26,531 nt of DNA from Candidatus Cloacimonadota bacterium (GCA_023230175.1 JALNXV010000009.1:1-26531); one strand, 5' to 3'; positions 15,893 to 23,737 are shown, numbered from the stretch's first letter. Numbers and translations: made by a program. The notes: generated by a model not told the origin, from the sequence alone.

Positions 15893-17873
15893 GGTAGAAC
15901 TCCATCTGGTCCCCATCAGCCCTTAACTTGATGCCAGACAGCCACTCCGGAGTGCACCCCATCCTAAGACTTATCTCCTCTACCGAGACATTCATAGGAC
16001 ACTCGATGATAAGCTCATCATGTACATGGCCGACGATAAACTCTGCCCTCAAGCCCTTCATCGCTTCTGCCAGGATGTCCCGACTGGTGGCCTGGACAAT
16101 GTTCTCCACGAACTTCGGACCGTAGGATTCCAGCCGTTCCCATTTCTTGGTTCCCCCAATTCCCTCGTAAGTTACTGACTCCCCTCCGAATTGATTGAAT
16201 CCAATCCTCGGCTTCACATAGGCCAGTTTCCGTCCAGAAGGAAGCGTGATGAACAGCATGCCATGCTGACAATCAAACTTGATGGATCCGACCTCTGTGA
16301 ATGTCCTCATCCTGACAGCTTCCTTTACCGCCCCATCGACGTCCCACCAGAATCTGACGATATTGGGATTGGCATTACGCCAGGAAGTCACCAACGGCTG
16401 GAGCTCCTCCTGCTTGAGCCCCATATCTAGCGCACCCATTGCTGTCAAAGCGCCGACACTGCCACCATAACCTAAAGCGAGCTCGGCTATTTTGCCCTTC
16501 TGCCTGAGATGGCTGTTTACTCCATGTTTCTCAACCGGGACCTTGAACATGGCCGATGCAGAGGCGCAGTAGATGTCCCCGTTGCTCTCGAACACATCAA
16601 GCCTCCACTGCTCACCCGCCAGGAACGAGAGAACCCTCGCCTCAATGGCTGAGAAGTCGGAGACGATGAACTTATACCCTTTTCTTGGAATGAAAGCCGT
16701 CCTGATGAGCTGCGACAGCGTGTCCGGAATATCCTCATAGAGAAGCTCGGTGGCATCATAATCCCCCGCCTTCACCATATCCCTGGCAGTCTCCAAGTCC
16801 GGAATGTGGTTCTGTGGCAGGTTCTGGAGCTGAATTGATCTTCCCGACCATCGGCCGGTGCGGTTGGCTCCATAAAAGAAGAACATCCCCCGTGCCCTTC
16901 CATCGGAACACACAGTGCGCTGCATGGCCTGATACTTGCTCACCGATGACTTGGCCAGTTGGAGCCTAAGAGAAAGGACATCCTGTATCTCAACAGGAGC
17001 CGTCTTGATAAGCTCAGCCACCGCTTTCTTCCCCAGCGTCTCAGCCTCCACGCCATGCTCGACGAGCCAGCTCTTCATTTGTGCTACGCTGTTCGGATTA
17101 TCCAGAGCCGTCATTCCCTGGAGTTTCTGAGTAAGCTCAGTCTTTGACCTCTGGTCGAATGCTATGGCGTTCTCAACAAGGCCCATGTCAATGAGAATCC
17201 CGCGGTCGTTTATCATCTGGTCCAGATGGTACTCGTCCCATACGAAGTCCGGCACCGGATACTTTGAGAACCTGTTCTGGATTCCGACCTCTGTGTCCAC
17301 ATCGCGGATGTTGTATTTCTTGAACATCCCCCACTTGTCAGGAGCATGATTGGGAAGATTCCTAATCCTTCCTCCATTGGTGATGGTAGGAGCACACGAA
17401 ACGCAGAAGTACCGGATGAGGTCCTTCCCTTCAGAAAGCTTCTGCTCGTCAAGCTTCAGGACCTTGCCCACCCCATCAAGCGACAAAGGCAAACCGTTGT
17501 ATGCGGACCAGACCAGTGTGCAGCGCCAGGATACTGGGTCCAGGAAACCCTCCAGAGCCTCATCGGAATCATCATACCCCTTGGAATAATCGGGGTGATG
17601 GCGACGAATCCAGCGCGAGAGACACACACGCTCGAAGGAAGCATTGAAGGCCCACTTGGTCACTTCCTTGCTTGCCATTGCCTCCAACAGCCATGTCGGA
17701 ACCTCCTCTCCTCTGGCAAGGTCTATAGTGTCGGCCTTTTCCCCGTTGATGGAGTAGCCCAGGAGAAGAATCTCAAAGGCGGGAGACTCCGAATAGCGAT
17801 AGACCCCGCTCTTACGGAGGTCGACGTCGCTGTACGTCTCTATGTCAATGCTCAAATCATGTATCTCGTTCAT
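15882..17873 (-). CDS. Phage family A DNA polymerase (3'-5' exonuclease + polymerase)
   Basis: A 663-residue replicative polymerase. The exonuclease motif IDIETY (D10, E12) is at the N-terminus, polymerase motif A is VSDFSAIEAR with D406, motif B is near RQKGKIAELALGYGG, and motif C is GHVHDE with D619/E620. It copies the phage genome. The start at 17873 has GAGGT just upstream and puts the exonuclease motif at its usual distance; a longer reading to 17927 runs back through a terminator and is unlikely. It is the last gene of the leftward arm, separated from the DUF2815 gene by an intrinsic terminator, and it converges on brxA. Confidence 0.92.
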   Translation of the reverse strand: MNEIHDLSIDIETYSDVDLRKSGVYRYSESPAFEILLLGYSINGEKADTIDLARGEEVPTWLLEAMASKEVTKWAFNASFERVCLSRWIRRHHPDYSKGYDDSDEALEGFLDPVSWRCTLVWSAYNGLPLSLDGVGKVLKLDEQKLSEGKDLIRYFCVSCAPTITNGGRIRNLPNHAPDKWGMFKKYNIRDVDTEVGIQNRFSKYPVPDFVWDEYHLDQMINDRGILIDMGLVENAIAFDQRSKTELTQKLQGMTALDNPNSVAQMKSWLVEHGVEAETLGKKAVAELIKTAPVEIQDVLSLRLQLAKSSVSKYQAMQRTVCSDGRARGMFFFYGANRTGRWSGRSIQLQNLPQNHIPDLETARDMVKAGDYDATELLYEDIPDTLSQLIRTAFIPRKGYKFIVSDFSAIEARVLSFLAGEQWRLDVFESNGDIYCASASAMFKVPVEKHGVNSHLRQKGKIAELALGYGGSVGALTAMGALDMGLKQEELQPLVTSWRNANPNIVRFWWDVDGAVKEAVRMRTFTEVGSIKFDCQHGMLFITLPSGRKLAYVKPRIGFNQFGGESVTYEGIGGTKKWERLESYGPKFVENIVQATSRDILAEAMKGLRAEFIVGHVHDELIIECPMNVSVEEISLRMGCTPEWLSGIKLRADGDQMEFYQKS

Positions 17874-17885
17874 ATGTACCTCAAG

Positions 17886-17932
17886 AAAAAAAAAGGAAAG
17901 CCGGGTGGCTAAGGAGTGTAAAACCACCCGGC
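17886..17932 (-). terminator. Intrinsic terminator between the ssDNA-binding protein and polymerase genes
   Basis: Read on the - strand, a 9-bp GC-rich stem GCCGGGTGG/CCACCCGGC (17932-17924 with 17908-17900) with a 15-nt loop is followed by TTTCC and nine T (17894-17886). It lies between the DUF2815 stop (17945) and the polymerase ribosome site, so polymerase expression needs read-through or a promoter I do not see. Confidence 0.85.
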
Positions 17933-17944
17933 AGGAGAGAGAAT

Positions 17945-18520
17945 CTAGGCGAGGAAATCGTCCTCGTCCTCGGTCGCAAAATCATCCTCAGCCCTGGACT
18001 TTCCTCCGAGAGGGTCGCCGTCGGCAATCTTCTGGAGGTTGTTCAGGCTACAGGCGATGCCCTTGTTCCCGTTGGTGTTGAAGGCGTAGAAGGTGATCGA
18101 GGCCCTTCCGTAGACTCCGGAATAAACCTCCGCCCTGTCGATGATGGGCTGCAGGTCACGGTCCACAATCTGCGGGGCAAGCTTGCTGTTGGCGTTGACG
18201 AAATACGAACTCGCGTATGCAGGGTCATCGGCCTTTTCCCTGTCACCGTCACGAAGCGGGTTTTTGATGAGATCAAACGCAGGAACGCTCTTGCCGTTTC
18301 CCTTGAGCTTGGACTCGCCGTCCTTGTACGCCGCCTGGATGGCAGCCCTGATTCTGGCGACCGTCCTGGTGTCGGTCTTCGGGATGATCAGGGACACGGA
18401 GTACTTGGGCTCGCTGCCCTCGATGCTCTTGGGCTCCCATGCGTTGACGTAGCTCCATCTTGTGTCGATGCCGGTGACCACCTTCATAGGATTGGCCAGT
18501 TTTGTCTTAGTGTTTGTCAT
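17945..18520 (-). CDS. DUF2815 family phage ssDNA-binding protein
   Basis: A 191-residue protein of the DUF2815 family, treated as the phage single-stranded DNA-binding protein. The N-terminal part (MKVVTGIDTRWSYVNAWEPK) and middle (YSVSLIIPK, GVYGRASITFYAFN) give strands expected of an OB-like fold. The C-terminus is a strongly acidic tail, AEDDFATEDEDDFLA, like the partner-recruiting tails of SSB proteins and T7 gp2.5. The start at 18520 follows GAGGAGG by 6 nt and overlaps the DUF2800 stop by 14 nt; the open frame continues further upstream but without a ribosome site. It would coat ssDNA during replication with the neighbouring polymerase and primase-helicase. Confidence 0.85.
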   Translation of the reverse strand: MTNTKTKLANPMKVVTGIDTRWSYVNAWEPKSIEGSEPKYSVSLIIPKTDTRTVARIRAAIQAAYKDGESKLKGNGKSVPAFDLIKNPLRDGDREKADDPAYASSYFVNANSKLAPQIVDRDLQPIIDRAEVYSGVYGRASITFYAFNTNGNKGIACSLNNLQKIADGDPLGGKSRAEDDFATEDEDDFLA

Positions 18521-19664
18521 GATTTTCCTCCTCATTGACAACTGTTTTGAAATCTTCTTTTGCTGTATCCAAAGCCGGACGTTTGTCTGATTCCTCAACC
18601 AGCGTCGGCTTGCCCGGTGCCTTGCAGACAAGGCTTCCCAGGACTTCCTCAAACCTCTTTCTTCCAAGAAGCGCCGTCATGGCGGTGATGCCGTAGACCT
18701 TCTTCTCGTAAGGGTCATAGCCAGCCTTGGTGACAACCTTGGCCGCCTCTTCCTCGCTGGTGTACTTGCGCACCGACCGTCCTTCCACGACTTTGAAGCC
18801 GTCATAGTGCTTGCCGGACAGCGCTTCCTTCAGGGCGAATTCCTTGATGTCATCGGCCCAGGTGACAAGCGCGTCTATCCTGCCAAGGATTGCAGCGATC
18901 TCCGTGCCATCCAGGTTCTCGGGCATCTGGAAGTCATAGCGTGCAAGCTCCAGGTTGAACTCGGCCCTGGCCCTGCAGACTGCCTTGGCCTTGCAGAACC
19001 TGCAGTGTTCTCCCGCCACGAAATCGCCGTTGCCGTCTATGGCAAGCTTGGCGGCAGGCACCAGCTTCTCATTGGCCCAGGCAAGAAGCTCATCGCGTGT
19101 GATGGTCCATGTACTGACATTCTCACGCCTCGGCTGGAAGACCGTCACGCTGACGGTGTCGATGTCGTAGAGCGAGTCGACGAGCTCCAACGCACCAAGT
19201 GCGTAGCACATCATCTGAGGATTTTCCTCAGCCTCCACCATGACCCCTAGGCCATACTTGAAGTCCACGACATGCATGTGGCCGTCAGCGACGATGATGC
19301 AGTCGCCATAGCCGTAGCCGGACGGGATGTAGGCCGACAGGTCAAGTTTCTGCTCTATCATCACCATCGGGTCGGGACAGGTCTCCTTCAGCTTGGACCA
19401 TGTATCCATGACGAACGACGCATAGTCGTCGCTGCAGGATTCCATCTCTGCGTCGTAGAAACCAAGGCCAGGCCTAGGGTCCACGGCATCCATTCCAAGC
19501 GCCTTCTTGAGCTTGAACTCGCAAAGCCTGTGGGCATCGGTGCCTTCCTTGGCGTATGGGCTCTCTTCGTCGGGAAACTGAGAAGAGAACTTCGCCGACG
19601 GGGTGCAGGCCATCCACATGTGCGCCGAGGATGGGGATAACATCGCATGTACGCTACCTGGCAT
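18507..19664 (-). CDS. DUF2800 family RecB-like (PD-(D/E)XK) phage nuclease
   Basis: A 385-residue protein. The N-terminal LSPSSAHMWMACTPSAKF and GTDAHRLCEFKL (H45) segments are typical of DUF2800 and of RecB/Cas4-like exonucleases. Acidic D121 followed by VDFKYG (D134, K136) forms the nuclease core. C221, C224 and C230 (HCRFCKAKAVC) are three of the cysteines used for an Fe-S cluster in Cas4/AddB-type proteins. It probably processes DNA ends in replication or recombination. The start at 19664 has GAGGGGG upstream and overlaps the preceding gene by 11 nt; the ATG at 19643 is an alternative. The nuclease role is inferred from motifs. Confidence 0.82.
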   Translation of the reverse strand: MPGSVHAMLSPSSAHMWMACTPSAKFSSQFPDEESPYAKEGTDAHRLCEFKLKKALGMDAVDPRPGLGFYDAEMESCSDDYASFVMDTWSKLKETCPDPMVMIEQKLDLSAYIPSGYGYGDCIIVADGHMHVVDFKYGLGVMVEAEENPQMMCYALGALELVDSLYDIDTVSVTVFQPRRENVSTWTITRDELLAWANEKLVPAAKLAIDGNGDFVAGEHCRFCKAKAVCRARAEFNLELARYDFQMPENLDGTEIAAILGRIDALVTWADDIKEFALKEALSGKHYDGFKVVEGRSVRKYTSEEEAAKVVTKAGYDPYEKKVYGITAMTALLGRKRFEEVLGSLVCKAPGKPTLVEESDKRPALDTAKEDFKTVVNEEENHDKH

Positions 19665-20151
19665 TGATGAGCCCCCTCGCATCCCAGAGGAAAGAGGCGT
19701 AGTGCTCTTCCTTGAGGTCTTGTGCGCTTGTGGCGAACTGATGCTCAAACAAGGCGTTCAGCTGTCCGGCATTGGGACCGGCCTTGATGGTTTCCACCAC
19801 GCGGTTGATCTCTTCGGCTGGAATCTTTCTGCAGAATTCCTCTGCATCAGAGACCAAGGATGAATAATCCTCTTCTTTGATTTCGGAGAGCTTGGTCGCC
19901 CCGTGCTTGGAGAGCAGCATCTTCACGGTGGAAGTGAAACCCTCACGGGCTTTGCCTGCGATGATTGTCCGCACTTCCGTAAACGTGTATTTCTTCTCCG
20001 GCTCCGGTGCCCTGGCCGGTACGTTCTCAATAAGGTCCGGCTGATCGGAGTCCGCGATGCGAGTCTCCAGCTGTCCTATCGCCTTCTGAAGCTCGGCGCT
20101 TGCGTCCTTCAGCTTCAGGATGATGTCCTCATACTCTCTTGTCTTGTCCAT
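19654..20151 (-). CDS. Phage protein of the 'rrp5-like' type, unknown function
   Basis: A 165-residue protein. Residues 1-30 are a charged helix (EYEDIILKLKDASAELQKAIGQ), then a Pro/Glu linker, then YTFTEVRTIIAGKAREGFTS at about 55-74 and KMLLSKHGATKLSEIKEEDY at about 77-96. This middle segment resembles a small phage protein often labelled 'rRNA biogenesis protein rrp5', a name with no functional basis that I know. A related EEHYASFLWDARGL motif at the C-terminus suggests the same short fold occurs twice. It usually sits beside DUF2800, as here. AGGAG lies about 8 nt before the ATG at 20151. A role in replication or recombination is inferred from position only. Confidence 0.7.
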   Translation of the reverse strand: MDKTREYEDIILKLKDASAELQKAIGQLETRIADSDQPDLIENVPARAPEPEKKYTFTEVRTIIAGKAREGFTSTVKMLLSKHGATKLSEIKEEDYSSLVSDAEEFCRKIPAEEINRVVETIKAGPNAGQLNALFEHQFATSAQDLKEEHYASFLWDARGLINAR

Positions 20152-20290
20152 TCTTGACTCCTGTCTCATCATTCTTCGGATTACTTGTCCTGATTCTTTT
20201 CGCCAGCCTCTTGGCCACTACGCTGATGGCAATCAATGTGTCTGCCACTTCAGCTTCTTTTCCGTTTGGGTCTCCACGCTTCGGTTCCAT
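20129..20290 (-). CDS. Small 53-residue phage protein, first gene of leftward arm
   Basis: An ATG at 20290 preceded by a perfect AGGAGGT (20303-20297) with a 6-nt spacer opens a 53-codon frame. The product is basic, with a hydrophobic helix ADTLIAISVVAKRLAKRI at residues 16-33 and a polar tail. It overlaps the start of the rrp5-like gene by 23 nt, the coupling expected of a real gene. I do not recognise a function. It may be a small DNA- or partner-binding protein of the early region. Confidence 0.7.
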   Translation of the reverse strand: MEPKRGDPNGKEAEVADTLIAISVVAKRLAKRIRTSNPKNDETGVKNGQDKRV

Positions 20291-20334
20291 TCGGACACCT
20301 CCTGTTTTTGATTCGGCTTTTTTGCCTTCACAAC

Positions 20335-20424
20335 ACACAGGTCTCTCCAGCACGTTTTGCCCAAAAAACTTTCAAAAAAAATTTTTCAGATTTTTTGGGC
20401 AAAAAAGATTCTGGAGACCTGTGT
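20335..20424. repeat. ~90-bp imperfect inverted repeat in the divergent intergenic region
   Basis: Outer arms ACACAGGTCTCTCCAG (20335-20350) and CTGGAGACCTGTGT (20411-20424) pair apart from a 2-nt bulge. Inner arms TTTTGCCCAAAAAA (20355-20368) and TTTTTTGGGCAAAA (20391-20404) pair exactly. The centre is an A/T run (A at 20374-20381, T at 20382-20386). It sits between the first genes of the two divergent arms, so it could be a shared operator, a bidirectional promoter or terminator element, or an AT-rich replication origin. Confidence 0.85.
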
Positions 20425-20473
20425 CTGATAGGAGGTCCTTCAAGGTCTTCCAATTCATTCAATGGAGGTGCGC

Positions 20474-20977
20474 ATGGGCACAAAGAACGCGCTCACACAG
20501 GAGAGGGTCATAGTCGTCACGGATGAGACCCGCAACAGGGAGGGGTATCTGGACATGACCCCCTTCCTGGCAATCAAGGACATGGCGAAGAAGGAAAGCC
20601 GGAAAGGAGTGAAGACGTTCGGTTTCAGGCCTGTGGTGTACATCTGCTCACCTTACTCGGGAGACACAGAGGCCAATACGGAGAAAGCCAGACGCTACAG
20701 CCGCTTCGCGGTGGACAAGGGAATGATCCCGTTCGCCCCTCACCTTCTCCTTCCTCAGTACATGAGCGAGGAGAACGAGCGTGACCTTGCCCTTTTCATG
20801 GGCTCCGTGTTCCTGGACAAGTGCGCGGAGCTCTGGGTGTTCGGGAACACCGTATCAACCGGTATGGCCGGTGAGATACAGAGGGCCAAGCTCAAGGACA
20901 AGACGGTCAGATACTTCGACGAGAGCCTCAACGAGACCAAGGGCATTGATGCCGCCAAGCAGGAGGTATGCAGATGA
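20474..20977 (+). CDS. DUF4406-like (nucleoside deoxyribosyltransferase fold) phage protein
   Basis: A 167-residue protein. From about residue 53 (VVYICSPYSGD) it matches the DUF4406 fold, related to nucleoside 2-deoxyribosyltransferases: a Rossmann-like first strand with SPYSGD, the helix ARRYSRFAVDKGMIPFAPHL, then CAELWVFG and GMAGEIQRAK. The first ~50 residues are an added N-terminal segment (RVIVVTDETRNREGYLDMTP) that I do not recognise. It may act on nucleotides or sense a base-modified or ADP-ribose-like ligand; the substrate is unknown. The start at 20474 follows GGAGGT (20464-20469) by 4 nt, better than the ATG at 20462. It overlaps the primase-helicase gene. Confidence 0.75.
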   Translation: MGTKNALTQERVIVVTDETRNREGYLDMTPFLAIKDMAKKESRKGVKTFGFRPVVYICSPYSGDTEANTEKARRYSRFAVDKGMIPFAPHLLLPQYMSEENERDLALFMGSVFLDKCAELWVFGNTVSTGMAGEIQRAKLKDKTVRYFDESLNETKGIDAAKQEVCR

Positions 20978-23244
20978 ACTTCACCCTTTCATTGGCCAAA
21001 TGCACCGGGAATGCCCAGAACTGTCTGTATCCAATCCATAAGGAGATCAAGTCCGAGGACGACCTGAAGGAAGCTGTCGCCTTTGACCATGTGGCGGGAA
21101 CCTTCAGGATGGACTACCGCAGCATAGGGAACTTCCAGGGCGCCGATTGTGTCATCATGGACTGTGACAACGACCACACCGACAACAGCGAATCCTTCAT
21201 CACCCCGGAACACATCACAAAAGCGCTTCCTGATGTCTCTTTCGCCTATGTGCCCAGCCGTAACGATGGAAAGACAAAAGGCAACAAAGGCCCGAGGCCT
21301 AGAGGGCACTACTACTTTCCTATCATCCCCATCTCGGATGCGGAGGAATATGCAGCGTTGAAGAGACGCATCCATGACCTCTTTCCCTTCTTCGACGGCA
21401 ACGCCCTGGACTCCGCCAGGTTCCTCTTCGGCTCCGCTTCCGGGAATGTGTTCTGGAATGAGGGCTGGATGACCATAGACCAGGCGCTTGACAGCACAGA
21501 AACTGAAATCAATGTCCCACCGGAACAGACCGTGGCTGTCATACCCGAGGGCAGGCGCAACAACACACTCTCGCACTTTGCCGGAAAGGTGCTCAAGCGC
21601 TTTGGCGACTGCGAAAGAGCCCACGTCCTCTTTATGGAGGAAGCGGCCAAGTGCGACCCTCCCATGGAGGATTCGGAGCTTGCGACCATATGGGCCAGCG
21701 CATCCAGGTTTTATCGGAACAAGGTCTCAAAGCAAGACGGATACGTCAATCCTACTGACTATAATTCCGTACTAGGATTAGTAGAAAGCTTAAAGCCAGA
21801 GGATTACTCGGATATCGGGCAGGCCAAGGTACTCTCCAGAGAATACTTGGATGAGCTCAGATACACCGATGCCACCGACTACATCCGCTTCAACGGCGAG
21901 TTCTGGGAGGAATCCCGCCAGCTCAGCATAGGAGCCGCAGAGGAATTCCTGGACCTCCAGCTGGAAGATGCAAACGAGGCTGTGAAGTCCGCATATGAGG
22001 AACTCATGGATGCGGGAATGACCGAGGAGAAACTGTCCGAAAAGAAGAACAAGATAGAGGAGGATCTGGACGAGAAGACCTTGAAAGCCTATAGGCACTA
22101 TCTGGGAACACTCGCCTACCAGGCGTTCGTCTTGCGGAGACGCGATTACAAGTTCATCGTGTCCGCGCTCCAGGCCGCCAAGCCCATGCTGGCGATGAAG
22201 GTGTCCGAGCTTGACAGCGACCCGTATCTTCTCAACGTCCCGGGTTCCACCTACGACCTCAGGAAAGGCCTTGACGGCTCGCAGTTCATAAATCCTGCAG
22301 ACTTCATAACCAAGCAGGCCATAGTTGCTCCTGGGGAGAAAGGTGCGCAGGAATGGCAGGACGCCCTGGACCTCTTCTTCTGTGATGACAAGGATCTCAT
22401 AGCATACGTGCAGCAGATAGTGGGTCTTGCCGCGGTCGGCAAGGTGTACTTCGAGGCCCTCATCATCGCCTACGGGGAAGGCTCCAACGGCAAGTCCACC
22501 TTCTGGAACACCATCTCAAGGGTGCTCGGCTCCTACAGCGGCTCGATCTCAGCAGACGCGCTCACCGTGGGATGCAAGCGCAACGTGAAGCCGGAGATGG
22601 CGGAGCTCAAGGGTAAGCGCCTGATAATCGCCGCAGAGCTTGAGGAGGGCATGAGGCTCAACACCTCGGTCATCAAGCAGCTTTGTTCCACGGATGAGAT
22701 ATCCGCCGAGAAGAAGTACAAGGATCCCTTCCGCTTCACCCCGAGCCATACGCTGGTGCTGTACACCAACCACCTGCCAAGAGTGGGAGCCAACGACTCA
22801 GGCACCTGGAGGCGCCTCATCGTCATACCGTTCAACGCCACCATCAAGGGCAACGGTGACATCAAGAACTACTCGGAACACCTCATCGCAAAAGCAGGTC
22901 CGGCCGTGATGGCATGGATCATTCAAGGAGCGCAGAAGGCCATAGAGCGCGGATACCATCTTGCCCCTCCGGCTTGTGTGAAGGACGCCATCAATGCCTA
23001 TCGCGACAGCAACGACTGGCTGGGAAGTTTTCTGGATGATTGCTGCAGCGTCTCAAAGGAGCTGATTCAGAAATCGGGAGAACTGTACCAGTCCTACCGG
23101 GCATACTGCCTTCGCAACGGGGAGTTCACACGCAACACCTCAGATTTCTACACCGCCTTGGAGACCGCCGGCTTCAAGCGCAAGAAGACCCAGGATGGCT
23201 CGATGGTGTACGGGCTACAGGTAAAGGAGGACGTCCTTGACTAG
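20974..23244 (+). CDS. Phage primase-helicase (AEP primase + D5/P4-type SF3 helicase)
   Basis: A 756-residue bifunctional replication protein. The N-terminal archaeo-eukaryotic primase domain shows DCDND (63-67), RGHYYFP with H112, and DSARFLFG. A primase C-terminal/D5_N-like linker follows. The SF3 helicase has Walker A GEGSNGKST (501-509), Walker B LIIAAELEEG, and motif C LVLYTNHLPRV. It would unwind the origin and lay primers for the family A polymerase on the other arm. The ATG at 20974 lies 6 nt after AGGAGGT (20961-20967), while the ATG at 20968 touches that site, so 20974 is preferred. It overlaps the DUF4406 stop by 4 nt. Confidence 0.92.
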   Translation: MNFTLSLAKCTGNAQNCLYPIHKEIKSEDDLKEAVAFDHVAGTFRMDYRSIGNFQGADCVIMDCDNDHTDNSESFITPEHITKALPDVSFAYVPSRNDGKTKGNKGPRPRGHYYFPIIPISDAEEYAALKRRIHDLFPFFDGNALDSARFLFGSASGNVFWNEGWMTIDQALDSTETEINVPPEQTVAVIPEGRRNNTLSHFAGKVLKRFGDCERAHVLFMEEAAKCDPPMEDSELATIWASASRFYRNKVSKQDGYVNPTDYNSVLGLVESLKPEDYSDIGQAKVLSREYLDELRYTDATDYIRFNGEFWEESRQLSIGAAEEFLDLQLEDANEAVKSAYEELMDAGMTEEKLSEKKNKIEEDLDEKTLKAYRHYLGTLAYQAFVLRRRDYKFIVSALQAAKPMLAMKVSELDSDPYLLNVPGSTYDLRKGLDGSQFINPADFITKQAIVAPGEKGAQEWQDALDLFFCDDKDLIAYVQQIVGLAAVGKVYFEALIIAYGEGSNGKSTFWNTISRVLGSYSGSISADALTVGCKRNVKPEMAELKGKRLIIAAELEEGMRLNTSVIKQLCSTDEISAEKKYKDPFRFTPSHTLVLYTNHLPRVGANDSGTWRRLIVIPFNATIKGNGDIKNYSEHLIAKAGPAVMAWIIQGAQKAIERGYHLAPPACVKDAINAYRDSNDWLGSFLDDCCSVSKELIQKSGELYQSYRAYCLRNGEFTRNTSDFYTALETAGFKRKKTQDGSMVYGLQVKEDVLD

Positions 23245-23303
23245 CGTTTTCCTAACTCGTGGTGTGGGAGTGTTTGAGCTAAGAGGTTTGGCATTTTGCC
23301 ATT

Positions 23304-23430
23304 CATTGACTGTCATAAAGCCAAAAATGACGGTCCATGATGGTCTCCACTATAAAGCCCCTTTAGGGCTGTTTTTCACTGAAAAACGCCCTATAGAAGA
23401 CTTTTCGCCAGAACCGTCATTGACCGTCAT
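23304..23430. repeat. Four copies of a CYGTCAT motif (TGACNGTCA dyads) around hairpins
   Basis: CTGTCAT at 23310-23316, its opposite-strand form ATGACGG at 23327-23333, and CCGTCAT at 23414-23420 and 23424-23430. Two of these sit in the 9-bp dyads TGACTGTCA (23307-23315) and TGACCGTCA (23421-23429). Two copies lie before and two after the hairpin pair at 23350-23396. They look like protein-binding iterons or operators in the 211-nt spacer between the primase-helicase and VRR-NUC genes. Confidence 0.6.
23350..23396 (+). promoter_or_regulatory. Two mutually exclusive hairpins, attenuator-like
   Basis: Hairpin 1 is AGCCC/GGGCT (23356-23360 with 23366-23370), loop CTTTA, followed by G and five T (23372-23376): a weak intrinsic terminator. 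Hairpin 2 uses AGGGC-T-GTTTTTC (23365-23377) against GAAAAAC-GCCCT (23381-23392), a 12-bp stem with one bulged T and a 3-nt loop. Both need GGGC at 23366-23369, so they cannot form together. CTATA and TATAG flank the whole. Confidence 0.55.
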
Positions 23431-23455
23431 GGGCACCGGCAGGAAAGGGACTTTG

Positions 23456-23737
23456 ATGAGGGAAAAAGAGATTGAAAAAGCTCTGGCCACAGAGGCCAGA
23501 AGACGTGGCGGACTGGCCCTCAAGCTGGTCACACCCACACTTGACGGGATGCCCGACCGCCTGGTCCTGATGCCAAACGGCAAGGTCGGATTCGCGGAGG
23601 TGAAGGCTCCCGGCTTGAAGCCAAGAGCGCTTCAATTAGCAAGGCACAGGATGCTGAGGGACCTTGGGTTCCAGGTGTTTGTGCTGGATGACAAGACACA
23701 GATAGGAGGGATGCTTGATGCGATACAGACCCCATGA
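23456..23737 (+). CDS. VRR-NUC domain nuclease
   Basis: A 93-residue single-domain nuclease of the VRR-NUC branch of the PD-(D/E)XK fold. The catalytic core is visible: E5 in the first helix, LDGMPDR with the metal-binding aspartate, then VGFAEVKAPG with the E-x-K pair, and a final helix after ALQLARHRMLRDLGF. Stand-alone phage VRR-NUC proteins act as structure-selective nucleases, for instance on branched DNA. The start at 23456 follows AAAGGGA at 23444-23450. The frame is open back to 23237, but that stretch holds the hairpins and iterons and reads unlike a folded protein. The gene overlaps the helicase start by 20 nt. Confidence 0.88.
   Translation: MREKEIEKALATEARRRGGLALKLVTPTLDGMPDRLVLMPNGKVGFAEVKAPGLKPRALQLARHRMLRDLGFQVFVLDDKTQIGGMLDAIQTP

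Noticed and set aside
17346..17912. 188-codon open frame on the + strand
   Set aside because: Antisense to the exonuclease domain of the polymerase; its N-terminus and composition look random.
18807..19250. 147-codon open frame on the + strand
   Set aside because: Antisense to the DUF2800 gene, with no ribosome site.
20315..20326. GGC-T6-GCC palindrome as a separate terminator
   Set aside because: Only a 3-bp stem; too weak to call.
20989..21624. 211-codon open frame on the - strand
   Set aside because: Antisense to the primase domain, whose motifs are intact on the + strand.
23237..23455. N-terminal extension of VRR-NUC, overlapping the primase-helicase end
   Set aside because: It would translate the iterons and hairpins, and VRR-NUC is complete from 23456 with its own ribosome site.
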